Shown in pieces: positions 33,401-42,747 of a stretch of DNA of 64,000 nucleotides. Origin of the DNA: Azolla caroliniana (taxonomy: Eukaryota; Polypodiophyta). The stretch lies in contig JBHGNT010000004.1 of assembly GCA_043228905.1 (NCBI GenBank), positions 13,330,001 to 13,394,000 of the forward strand, given 5' to 3'. Numbering within the stretch: position 1 is the stretch's first letter; every line of letters starts with the position of its first letter. The position numbers and the translations under genes were made by a program. The notes beneath the pieces were generated by a model. That model was not told the origin of the DNA. It saw only the letters and a list, made by a program, of their open reading frames with translations, and did not search any database.

Positions 33401-36400
33401 TAATAATTTCGTAAAGAGGTAGTATCTCAAATTCAAATCCACAAATTATGGACTTCTACAACATGGGAGTGTGTCAAATAATAACTTTTTTTTTTCTTGT
33501 TTTGAACTTATAGGACATTGAAAGAATCCGGATTCAGAGAGAAAGTGGCTGGTGTGCTCGTGAAACCCTCTCATGGTGCCATAAATGGTACTCTTTAGTG
33601 TTCTTACTTTGGAATTGTACTTTGGTTTCCAGGGAGCAATAAGACAGTTTTATAGCTGTTTTCATTTAGCATATCCATGATCATGAAGAGCTTCTGTTGT
33701 TTAATAAAACAGGTATCTCTGATGATACAAGTTTCCCAGGAGCCCTCTTTGCACCATATAAAAATCAAAGCTATATTTGGAACCCCTTTGTGAGTTTTGA
33801 ATATCAAGGATTAACTACAATTTCTCATCCTGATTCTTGATTTCATATTCTGAGAGGATGTCTTGCAGAAACTTTAGCTTTAAAAAATATGCTATTTTGG
33901 TTACTCAACTACCTTTGAGATCCAAAGTGTATGCCTGATTCTTATGGTCTTGAAGCACATCTATAAACGTTTTTCATTCTGATAGTTTAGGGAGATGAAT
34001 ATTTCCTGACAAACATTATACAAACGTAATTGTTTCTTTTGAATTATATTTCATCTCACAAAAAATCTTATATTCCTAAATTTTATCATAGGTTTTGCCT
34101 TAACAGCATTTCTAATTTATTTAATCACTTTGAAAAAATCAGGGGTCTGGAATAATAGAACAACACATTGATTTTCCAGTCTATCTCCTGTCTGAAGATG
34201 ATTCTAGATTGGTGGAAGAGGTACATCAGTACCTGAAGTATTACAAAGTTAAAATTATTGCAACATAAGGGTATGTTTCTTGATGTTTATTTTTATATCA
34301 ATATTAATCTCACTTGTTTGTGAAGTTTGCGCTGGGAAATGAAAAGAGAAAATTGAAGTACCCTGTCAAAGTAGCAGAATTTGATGTTGTGATGCAGGTC
34401 GGATTCATTGTATTTCTAAACTGTGACATAGTATTTTTTATTTTCCTTTGTATATTGCCCGTAAATAGAAGTTGGAGACACTAGATTTGGGATTTAATGG
34501 TTTATGGATCATACACTTTTAAAGTTTGTTTTGCCAATGTATACCCGTATATCAGACAACCAAAGCTGGAACTACAACGTCTGACACATGCCTTCAGGGA
34601 TATTCCTGTCTACCCTTGGGGGGCTATAGGTCAGAACTCAAAGAAATTTTTAAATATTGGCTCCAAGATGATTTTTTTGTATATTTTTTATGGTGAATTC
34701 TATACTGATTATATCTGCCATTTTCATGGGTTTTCAGCGTGTGGTCATCATTGCCACCAATTAAGACATCAAGTGCTCTTGAGAAACAGATTGTACTTGC
34801 AATTACATCAATGGATTCCTCTTCCCTTTTCAGAGACAAATCAATTGGAGCAGATTCCCCGCTTTCAGTCTGTGACTTGTGAATACCAAGGCTTCTATCA
34901 AATTTCCATGTTATTTATTCCTTGAACTGCTGTTATGCAGGGGCTGATATCATTGTTGGCAGCTGTTGAAGCCTTGTCAAAAGTTTCTGATCCTGATAAC
35001 TGGGAAAAACAAGTAAGTCTGATTTCCGAACTATATATTTAGGCTGCTTTTTGTTACAATAAGAAAAGGAAATAAAAAACTATATATTTCCCTACCTCCT
35101 TCCACTCTCAAATACTTTCCCATTTTGAGCTCTACTATCTTTTTCCTGCTGATATTTGTGGTGCTGCATTAGTTGGTCTATCTCATTTATCTGTTTCTAA
35201 CTTTCTGTTGTCCAGTTTGATAACTGCTTCAGAGAGGTTGTATAAAGAACTCGAGTTCAATTTACCAGAAACATAGACTGTGCTATCGAGCAGATTTCTT
35301 ACTCTTTACCCAAGAACCACGTTTGTCATTATTTTACAGAGGAAAACTAATAGACTATGATTATGATAGTGAAATGTTGTTCCTCAAGTTTGAAAACATA
35401 TTTGTGATGCTTGAAGTGCAATATAAATGAAATTGTAGCAACATCAGCTCTGGCAAAAAAAATGCAGATTATTTATGTACCTAGGTGTTTATATAACCTT
35501 TAGAGCCTCAGGAAATATTTTATGGTGATCCAATAGTATTTTGACTAAGTCTCATCAATCTCTTGTATATCAGGCACATCAATATTGATGATGTTGGGAT
35601 GTGTCTATATTCACTCATTTCAGAGTGTGTATTCACACATATTGATGATGTTTGGATATTTTTATTCACTTATTTTCAGAGTGTTTATTCGCACATATTG
35701 ATGATGTTGATATGTCTTGGATATATTTCTCTTAGTAGCTTCCCCAATCCATGGAATTCATGTTACAGCTCCCGTTTTGGCATGCCTGCATGAACGATCT
35801 CATGAGGTAACATTTACTCAGCATCTTGAAAGCATTCATTGAAACTAGAGGTTTCTTTAAATCTCTGTTTGTGAAGGCCAAGCTCCCCAATTTTACATCC
35901 CCCATAAACAACCATAATTTAGGCTGTATTTCTTGAAACTCAAAATACACACTGTCATGAAGAGCTATAGAGACTCAAGAGAGTAGTAGTTTTGTGAATG
36001 TGACCCTGTGTACAGGTAAGATGTTGTATTCCACTTCCACCCTTTAAATTTCATATTCCACTTCTTGGTATCAAGATCTCATGATACATACTTTGTTGAA
36101 ATTAGTACATCATCAGCATCTGCATATGTTTAGTGTATGGGTATGAGAATACCTATAGAAGGTGCTCTAGATCCATTCAATCTGTCTATGTGGTTATGTA
36201 ATCCATAATGTAAATGCTGAAGAGAGTCTAGAATGGGTATCCTTGCTTCAACCCATTAGTACTGTCCATTATGTCAGGGAGACCATTGGATGTACTGAGC
36301 AAAATCTCAACCTGACACTAGAATAACCTATAAATTCCTGGTAGAAACATTTCGGTGGAAACTGAAATTTTCTGATTTTTTTCATCATTCAAGCTTGGTA

Positions 36401-39400
36401 ACTTCTGGTACGTGTGTCTGTGTCAAGGTTATGATTGGATGCACTGATCAAGGGCAACCTGGCACTGACTTGATAATCCATAAGTTCCCCTGTAGTAACA
36501 TTTCAGTCACGAATGAAACTAAGCTATATCTGTATATATATATATATATCCTACATACGCATGTTGTTACGTATATTTATATATTGGTGTTTCCACCCTG
36601 ATAGTCATACATATATACTTCTAGAACAACTGAATCAGGGCATTTCGAGGGTGATATTGCAATCTGCCAGCGCATTACAACCAGTGATTTCCTCCAGACT
36701 GGGGGTAAATTACTGCCCCTTCTGCCACCCTGATGCATTCTTCTGTTCATTGTTCAAGATTTGATGGGGACTGACAACAATGATTAGATGTCATTGTCAT
36801 CAGTGGGTGCCTTCTAGCTCCGTCTTTACCACATGATTCTGGTGGCATTATTATGAGCATCTTTCTCCGTTCACTCCAGATGATGTGTGTATAACAGTAG
36901 CCTCTTCTTCTTGATGGTTGCATCTATATCTGATAGTATTTTCTATTAGAAATATTGAGAATCGAGTAGATAGGTATATAGAGTTACAACTGCAGAGATG
37001 GATATATGAAAACAGAATTTCTATTACATATGAGAGTAGTTCAAAATGGTAGTTTTCCCATGCGCTCACACCTTAGAGCTTAGATAGGATATGGACCGGC
37101 TCACTACAAAATTAGTGGGGACAAATGATCAATCTCACCACTGTGTGAGAAAAGTGACTTATAATCTATGTTTGGTCTTAGTATAAATGTGCAAGTCAGT
37201 TGACAGTAGTGGAGATATTCCTTTTCTGTCAACTGACTTGTCATTTAATATGACCCAACTCCCTAGGTACAGGCTAGTGCTAGATAATACTTATCTTGAA
37301 GTCAATGACGCATACTTCAAGACTAAGTACATCGTAACTTGCCCACAAAATATTCTAGCTGACTTGATTAGCCAATCCTTTTATCTATTTCTCTCTTTCC
37401 TAAATATTTTGTGTCCTACGCATCTACGGTTTCCTAGATTAACACCTTATCGACCCATATGGTCGAGTTGCACACTAGCCGCTCCTCATTTGGGGCGCTA
37501 TCACAAAATGTGCACTCTAAGAGCACATATGGGGATAGATTTACAACTTGGGGCTGATCATTGATTATATCTAACATTTCTAGATTGATAGTAGTTTCTA
37601 GCCCAATGGTGAATATCATCTTTTGGCCATAGTCTGCATATTCTTCTTCATCTCACCTTCCTGACCCCCTGTTCCAGCTTCTTTTGAATGCTTCCACATG
37701 TAAAGCACTTTTTATCTCATCTGCTGCTCCACCTCTTCTTTCACCTTCTCCTCCAGCTTTAATGCCCAGTTGAGTGTTATGTCCTGTTATGGCAGTTTAA
37801 TAGAGGTGAGGGTGCTGATGGTCTTTGTCCTGTAGAGGTTTGAGCATACTGTACAACTATCTCTCAGGGTCACCACATAGCATGTGTATCCTTACCTATT
37901 TTTTGACTTATAGACCCACCTTTACAGAGTATACTAATTCATTAGAGGAAAGTCTACTTAATTTCATTTGTGAGTAGTGAATGCATTGTTTTCTTGCATT
38001 CTGTATAGCTGTAATGTTTCCCTATGCATGTGTGTATTTTCATGGCTTGACAGTGCTTCAAAGATGGCGAGGAAGGAAACAGTACCCGACATCCAGGGAT
38101 TGCTTCATTTTCTTTCTTGCATTGACTTTCTGAATTCTATCTTTACTCCTTTTAGTACGTGAATTGTAAGTAAAAGAAATATGTTGCATGAGTTCCTCCT
38201 CTGTGCAGACCATGAAATCTTTGACCATATGATATTAGCCTGTGTAAGGAGATAATTTTTCCACCAAAAATAGGGCTGAATGAGCTTGTTTGAACACATG
38301 CCCACTGACTTCTAACTAAATGATTCTGAGAAACCTTATCAAGGTAAAAAGGTAAGAAGCGTATTGTGCCAATTCCAAATTTGCTTTACCAGTAAATAAT
38401 ATTGCAGTTTAGTCATTACATTGTCATAATCCAGATTCACTTAGTGTTCAGAACCCTTTTGGATGTTTCTAATATTCATATGATTCAGGATTTGTAATTT
38501 GTATGTAACAATCATCTATAACCGAACCAAGGGAAGTTACAAACTTAAAGCCAACTTCACTAGCTACATGTCGTATTTATGCTGCAGTGTATAGTCTTTA
38601 AATATACAATGCGATCTTTGTATTATTTGTTCCTTATCTTTATTTTTTTATGGAAAAATGTCCATTTCAGTTGGTAATAGCTGTATTTACTGGTGAATCA
38701 TGGGGATACTTGGGCAGTCGAAGATTTCTTACAGAGCTCTCAGAAGGGGGATCTTCTGTACAAGGTCTGAAGGGATCACTTATATATCAGGTCAGATTAA
38801 GTAAATCATTCCATCTTCATTCTGATATTTTATCAACTTTAAAAGAGATTATGGAATCGCCACTCAACAGATATTGGAGGTTGGTTCTGTTGGTTTGGCC
38901 GAGGGTGATGTTTTTTATGCACACTCTGAGGAATCTCAGGTATTTTTTAAGTTGTAGTAATGAGAAAAGATGGAAGATCAAAAAGATGTTGGATTGTAGA
39001 TTATTCCTTTAGTGGTGGATTTGTACAGGTGTCTGATGCCACCCAAGAGCTCTTAGATGCATTGCAACAAGCGGCATCCTCTTTAATAGAGGACAATGTG
39101 TCTTTGGTTAAACTAGGTAGCAAGACCAATCCAGGTGTACCCCCATCATCATTCATGTCATTCTTAAACGAGGTAATATTGCAACTAAAGTATATTACTT
39201 GTTGATTTATATGGAATCAGATTGATAGTTATAAAATGTTCTTGATAGCAGAATGATTCAATACCAGGAGTAGTGTTGACAGAATTTGATTCAGTTTTCT
39301 TGAACAAGTTCTACCACAATGAATTGGATGTTGCAAGTATGATACAAAATTAGATTTCCTTCGAAACATTTCCCTAAACATGCTAACAGCCAGTGTATCA

Positions 39401-40193
39401 AAAACCATTTCATTGTTTTTGCAGGTCAAATAAACATTTCTTCAATTGTGGCAGCAGCTTCGCTTGTAGCTAGAACCCTGCACATTTTAGTCACAGGGAA
39501 TTCTACAACAGAATCTTCTTTCATATCTATCAATGAATCACTAGTTCAGCAGCTCACAGACTGCTTATTGAATTGTGATCCTGGAATGACATGCAGTTTA
39601 GTGAGAAGCTTCATCACCCCTACACAAAAATGCCCTAATCATTATGTTGGTGTTTTCCTCGGAAACCCATTGGAGCAGGAGGCTCTTGAAAACATCGATG
39701 ATACTGCTAGATTTGTTTGGAATTATCTTGCCTACCACACTGCTTCATCTGTCAATGCTACAGCAGTCTCAGAGTGTTCAACTAGTTGTGAAGATGCTAA
39801 CAATGTTTGCGTTGGATCAACTGTGGAACATAAAGGAATATGTGTTCTGTCTACAACAAGGTATAACCTGCCACAGCCCAAGTTGTTTAGCTTCGTAACT
39901 TTATATGAATTTATTCTTCTTTTTGCAGGTATGTGCCAGCATACTCAACACGGTTGCAATATGGAATATCTGGTTGGCAAGTTATTGCACCAAAATCTGG
40001 TGATAAAATGGGAGAAGTGGACCCTGTCTTTACAGAGAGTTACTGGAAAGTGCTGGGTGTAAGAGTATATACAAAAGAAAGTTCCATATTTGATGGGGTG
40101 GTTCTGTTCTTGGGCATGTTAGTTACAGTTATGTCGTTCTTTATAATTTTGGGCTCCAAAGCTGCCTTCAGGAAAAGACTTAAGCATGCATAA
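20905..40193 (+). CDS. NCT: nicastrin, gamma-secretase subunit (16 coding exons)
   Basis: A single-pass membrane glycoprotein and the large ectodomain subunit of gamma-secretase (with presenilin, APH-1 and PEN-2), acting in the endomembrane system. Coding exons: 20905-21001, 33101-33217, 33301-33418, 33514-33587, 33713-33789, 34143-34220, 34326-34397, 34556-34629, 34738-34867, 34941-35012, 38671-38790, 38871-38939, 39029-39172, 39252-39336, 39425-39860, 39929-40193. All borders are GT-AG and phases agree; the total of 2028 nt gives 675 residues, close to the plant family length. Visible landmarks: a signal peptide with a proline run then a Leu-rich core (residues 1-32), SVPELEAAMYKSVDG, CVRLLTLSGEIGC, the TGESWGYLGSRRF block (about 310-322), a Cys-rich ectodomain, and one membrane helix (about 645-664) with a basic tail. 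The first exon is assigned by its signal peptide and exact phase fit across a 12-kb intron. Confidence 0.93.
21770..21985 (+). pseudogene. LINE reverse-transcriptase scrap
   Basis: A frame with stops encodes GEGSYLCLIDFNKAFDTMPH (about 21877-21936), a typical LINE reverse-transcriptase motif A region. It differs from the larger LINE family nearby, so it is an older or different lineage. Confidence 0.7.
23340..23450 (+). pseudogene. copia gag fragment (family of element H)
   Basis: LRTTYENTTHVNQVYLMRKQ matches the gag of the copia at 61400 (KLKTTYGNTTPVNQVHLMRK). It stops where the 3' end of a minus-strand LINE begins, and appears to be the left half of an element whose later part lies at 32090-32728. 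Confidence 0.75.
23452..24320 (-). pseudogene. LINE copy, internally deleted (RT joined to 3' end)
   Basis: 23452-23880 is the 3' terminal region of the LINE family on the - strand: an AAAG-rich end, the GAGGCCAAAATGGCC element and the Arg/His-rich tail. It joins directly to a reverse-transcriptase piece (23881-24320) containing [27 protein letters not shown] and LYVDDIV. The region between RT and tail is deleted. The RT is cut at 24320 by a copia LTR. Confidence 0.85.
24321..24616 (-). repeat. 3' LTR of copia element C
   Basis: A 296-bp LTR with a CT microsatellite at 24456-24484, adjoining a C-rich strand (purine tract on the - strand, 24617-24626). Its first 130 bases match 28300-28436. 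Confidence 0.82.
24783..28200 (-). pseudogene. gag-pol of copia element C, lacking protease
   Basis: On the - strand the gag starts MASTSGTGVEIRKFDGKNF at 28200. Near 27440 a Cys-His knuckle remnant joins directly to the middle of integrase (NGVAEWINRT), so protease, the zinc-binding end of integrase and its first catalytic Asp are gone. The next blocks are a PLD/SYGFG-type integrase end, reverse transcriptase KARLVAKGF and LYVDDMLIAG (about 25820), then RNase H NRKSTSSYIFTYGG and STTKAEY to about 24783. Several frameshifts separate the blocks. Confidence 0.85.
28300..28436 (-). repeat. truncated 5' LTR of copia element C
   Basis: 137 bp matching the start of 24321-24616 (TGATGGTTCAACGTGCGTGCGG-type start), ending where LINE 3' UTR sequence begins. 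Confidence 0.8.
28437..28636 (+). repeat. LINE 3' untranslated fragment (+)
   Basis: Nearly identical to 31458-31655: from TACCTAACTTGAGAATCTC to GACGTTAATATATCTT. It is a + oriented 3' end with no coding part, joined tail-to-tail with a minus-strand LINE fragment. Confidence 0.85.
28640..29218 (-). pseudogene. LINE C-terminal fragment (-)
   Basis: Encodes the C-terminal part of the LINE protein on the - strand: a zinc-finger-like [31 protein letters not shown], and a tail rich in Arg, His and Pro. It lacks both the RT and the 3' UTR. At about 29218 it meets the RT of a + strand copy head to head. Confidence 0.85.
29219..31466 (+). pseudogene. LINE RT and C-terminal domain, frameshifted
   Basis: Blocks in order: [52 protein letters not shown] (motif A), [19 protein letters not shown] (motif B), LLYADDIALIS (motif C, about 29910), [21 protein letters not shown], then the CX2C...HX4C zinc-binding block and the basic tail. 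Frameshifts near 30085 and 30365, and stops at about 30642 and 31218, break the frame. I cannot decide the LINE clade by eye. Confidence 0.88.
29219..31672 (+). mobile_element. LINE retrotransposon, 5'-truncated (RT to 3' end)
   Basis: The best preserved LINE copy in intron 1. It runs from within the region before the RT to the 3' end, including the 3' UTR (31458-31655) and a terminal CTTT microsatellite. No poly(A) tail is seen. The endonuclease domain is missing from this copy. Confidence 0.9.
31674..32085. mobile_element. fold-back/MITE-like element with ~115-bp inverted ends
   Basis: The two ends are inverted copies of each other. CCACTTTTTCCAAGATA at 31675 is mirrored by TATCTTGGAAAAAGTGG ending at 32084, and the match continues inward through GTACAAGAGT, TACCAAACAAC and CCCAATTTTGTATA. 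The centre (about 31795-31960) is unrelated. No transposase is encoded. A target duplication cannot be read, because the left side lies in the LINE's CTTT tail. Confidence 0.82.
32090..32728 (+). pseudogene. copia gag-protease fragment (family of element H)
   Basis: Reads with one frameshift. It contains a knuckle-like segment YCDCVRKCPRKPNC (the usual GH is replaced by CP), IDALLNVDDSLHETW and WIADSGAL, the protease active-site start. It parallels 61990-62400 of element H. The fragment ends inside the protease, where a TGTTAGATATA sequence begins. Confidence 0.8.
32724..32990 (+). repeat. LTR-like segment starting TGTTAGATATA
   Basis: Similar to the reverse complement of 37440-37575, both beginning TGTTAGATATA and sharing TTAGAGTGCACATTTTGTG and CATATGGGTC stretches. 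It is probably part of an LTR of another copia family; the far end is not defined. Confidence 0.6.
35577..35715. repeat. imperfect ~60-bp tandem repeat, 2.3 copies
   Basis: Units contain CACATATTGATGATGTTTGGATAT-type starts followed by TTCACTTATTTTCAGAGTGT. Three CACAT(C/A)-ATTGATGATGTT starts are visible. Intronic, with no coding role. Confidence 0.75.
35900..36350 (-). pseudogene. LINE reverse-transcriptase scrap
   Basis: On the - strand it encodes STNGLKQGYPF followed by a stop and TLFSIYIMDYIT (motif B, about 36190-36280). Further on is TYADADDVLIS, a motif C with two extra residues (about 36110). It differs from the abundant LINE family of this window. Confidence 0.65.
37192..37240. other. 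perfect 15-bp inverted repeat (hairpin)
   Basis: CAAGTCAGTTGACAG and CTGTCAACTGACTTG are exact inverted copies with a 19-base loop. It lies near an LTR-like piece in intron 10. Function unknown. Confidence 0.85.
37430..37575 (-). repeat. LTR-like segment (TGTTAGATATA on the - strand)
   Basis: Inverted relative to 32724-32990 and similar over about 130 bp. Likely the end of a copia LTR; the other end was not found. Confidence 0.6.
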
Positions 40194-40909
40194 GAAGACA
40201 GAATGCACATCCTTTGTGGAAACATTATGCAAGTGGAGATGATAATATCAGATAATCAGCACCCAATGTTTTGATTGTGGTGATCAATACCCTTTATTAT
40301 AATCGGGCAATCTGTATATGATACTTTCGGACTATTACAAACTCAAGGCCCAGCATGTTGTAAAATTTATGGTCTGCTGATAGACAACTAGCTGGGAATA
40401 TTATTATGGGAATTCTTCTGAAACTCTATTTGGACAGCTCTGGTTTTTGTTATTGAATTCACCACAAATTTCCTGGTTCTCCATGCAACTCAGAATTGAG
40501 AAAAAGGATGAACTGGATTATTGTATGCTTTAACCATTACAAATAATAGTTACTAATTAAATCATTTTTGTTTCAGTTCTCATAATATAGTTGTGATTTC
40601 TCTATTGAATGTCCCAAAATTCAAGAATTTCTTACTTGGGATTGTTCAAGGCTGCCCATATTGATGTTATATAATCCTAAGCAAATTTTAAGTTTTTAAT
40701 TATCAAATTAATCCACTAGCTGAGATATATTGGTAACTAAAATTTATTATTACCCAATTAAATCAGTTGTCAAATCAGTGACAATGTATGGTTCCTGGGA
40801 AAATAGTTATTTGGTAGTGCTGGTTTGTCATGCTGGAAATTGCAGGTTTGAGCCCTATTTTCCCCATTAGCATGTCAAGTTTGTTTTCTCCAATTGGAGT
40901 TGATGATAT
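40194..40909 (+). other. nicastrin 3' UTR and flank
   Basis: AT-rich sequence after the stop codon. No defined polyadenylation site can be chosen and no other feature is seen. Confidence 0.5.
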
Positions 40910-41181
40910 TGTTGGAAAAGAAGCCCAACCATCTCTGCCCTCTCAGTAGAGAATTTTATGTAAAATTGTCCCTCCTTACGGGGGAATCGGCTGAACAGCT
41001 GAAACGAGACACTGCACGGCTGGAAAGCCGAACCGTGCAGAACAGCCAACCTGTGACACGGCTGGTTGAAGAGCTGAAGGTAGGCTGAAAGGTATTCAGT
41101 AAAAATAGTGAGGGTAGCTATATATATATATATATATTATATATGTATATAGCAGACAAAAGTGATAAGACATACATATTA
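40910..41181 (+). repeat. possible LTR part, left of the Mutator-like element
   Basis: Begins TGTTGGAAAAGAAGCCC and is GC-richer than its surroundings. It includes a strong hairpin at 41012-41040 (CTGCACGG paired with CCGTGCAG). 42021-42440 has the look of the other half of an LTR, including a GTGGTTTTTCC stretch, so the Mutator-like element may have landed in a solo LTR. No 5-bp duplication was found. Confidence 0.4.
41173..41181. repeat. 9-bp target duplication (left) of the Mutator-like element
   Basis: TACATATTA here versus TATATATTA at 42021-42029; eight of nine bases agree. Confidence 0.75.
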
Positions 41182-42020
41182 GGGAAAAGTACCAGGATAC
41201 CCCTGGAAGTTCGTCTATTTACCAGAATGCCCCTGAAAGTTCAAACTACCCCTATGTCCAAAAAAATATACTGTATAAAATAATTATACACTCAAATCTA
41301 CAAGCCCTACTTAAAGTTACGAGAATACCCTTCAAACACAAATTTCTTTTTACCACTAGATATGGCTTCGACCAAACTTACTCATCTCTCCATGGCCATT
41401 AGCTAAGGAGTGTGTAAAGAAATCGTCAGAAAACAGAAATGATTCATCAGTAGATGATTCCTACATAATCGAAAGAGGCAAATGACACCATGGATTCATG
41501 GCCCAAAAGGCAGGACCTGATTGAAAGCTGAAGCCGGATAAGAGGCAGGCAGGAAATGGAAGCTATAACTGAGAGGGGATTTAGGGTTTAGGGTTTGAAT
41601 CTAATGCAGAGCAGAGCGCTGGGGGCAGTGGAAGGACAAGAAGCAGAAGAAAGCGAAGAAGAGAAGGAAATCGGTATAATTAGTACTGCTAATCCTGCAT
41701 ATAATCAAGGAAACGCAAGAGCTACCATAGCCATGACTCTTCTTGCGAAACGCCGCCAAGCTTGAGCTTCCGCCATCGCCGATCTCCCACCATATCCACG
41801 AAGAATCAAGCGGGCTCTTCTTGTCCAGCCATAGAAGCAACCTGACAGTCTGATCGATGAACGCCAAGGGTATTCTGGTAAATAGGGTTTGTAGATTTTA
41901 GTGTATAATTACTTCATAAAGTGTATTTTTTTGGATATAGGGGTAATTTGGTAAATTTGAAACTTCTAGGGGCATTCTGGTAAATAGACAAACTTCTAGG
42001 GATATCCTAGTACTTTTCCC
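41182..42020. mobile_element. Mutator-like TIR element, possible Pack-MULE (839 bp)
   Basis: Starts GGGAAAAGTACCAGGATA and ends with its inverted copy. The terminal inverted repeats are about 150 bp with modest divergence. A 9-bp flanking duplication is typical of Mutator elements. No transposase is present. The centre is GC-richer than the ends and contains an open - strand frame at 41601-41867 beginning MAFIDQTVRLLLWLDKK, which I cannot assign; captured host sequence is possible. Confidence 0.85.
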
Positions 42021-42650
42021 TATATATTATCAGTGAGAGTGCATAAGAGTGTAAAAACGTGTTGCGAGACCGTGACACATAGAATAATATATAGCGAGCT
42101 ATTACAGTAGTGGTTGTGATAGTGACATAACTTGAAAGCTAAGAGAGGAAGAACGAAGAGTGCAACAGAAAAGAAGAGTGACAAAAACAAAGAAACTTTG
42201 GAAGCTTCAAAAGGGATAGATACCTACGAGTTAGGGTTTGGTGTGCTCCGCTGAAACCGTGGTTTCAGAGTACACTCAGACGAGATCAGGTTCTAGCATT
42301 CCGTGATTGAAATTTTTTCTTACCTCATAGTGGAAATTTCTATTCTCGTGGTTTTTCCTTGAAATCAAGGTCTTCCACTAAAATCGTGTGCTACTCGTTT
42401 TATTTCTGTGTGTGTCTAAGTTTACTTGTAACTTCCGTCTAAGTGAAATCATATTAGAGAATATAGCAGAAAAAAACTAACCTTGTTAGTCTCTATCCTT
42501 ATTACACAGGTTATGCCTTTTCTCTTTTAGCGTAGTATTTAAACATTAACATTATTTTAGGTCATTTAGAGCCCATTCTAATTTGCTCATACTTCACCCC
42601 TCCGTGCTAGCTTGTTTGTTGTTGGGCAAATCTTATTATTATCCAATTGG
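42021..42650. other. unassigned sequence right of the Mutator-like element
   Basis: 42250-42440 resembles the 3' half of a copia LTR (GTGGTTTTTCCTTGAAATCAAGG, GTGTGCTACTCG). The remainder shows nothing recognisable. Confidence 0.35.
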
Positions 42651-42747
42651 TCAATTCATAATGCTATGAATATATATATGGAGTTATGGTCAATATATAT
42701 TGGTAAACAAGTGTATCCCTTTAATCAAACGTCAAAGTATTAAAAAA

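Larger units (their letters stand above)
35013..38670 (+). other. nicastrin intron 10 (3.7 kb) with transposon scraps
   Basis: Between the exon ending EKQ and the exon starting LVIAVFTG. It holds a ~60-bp tandem repeat (35577-35715), a minus-strand LINE RT scrap (about 35900-36350), a TA microsatellite (36534-36550) and an LTR-like piece (37430-37575). The rest, 37580-38670, shows no feature I recognise. Confidence 0.8.

Noticed and set aside
37430-37620. Coding frame on the - strand
   Set aside because: It overlaps an LTR-like segment repeated at 32724 and has no protein motif.
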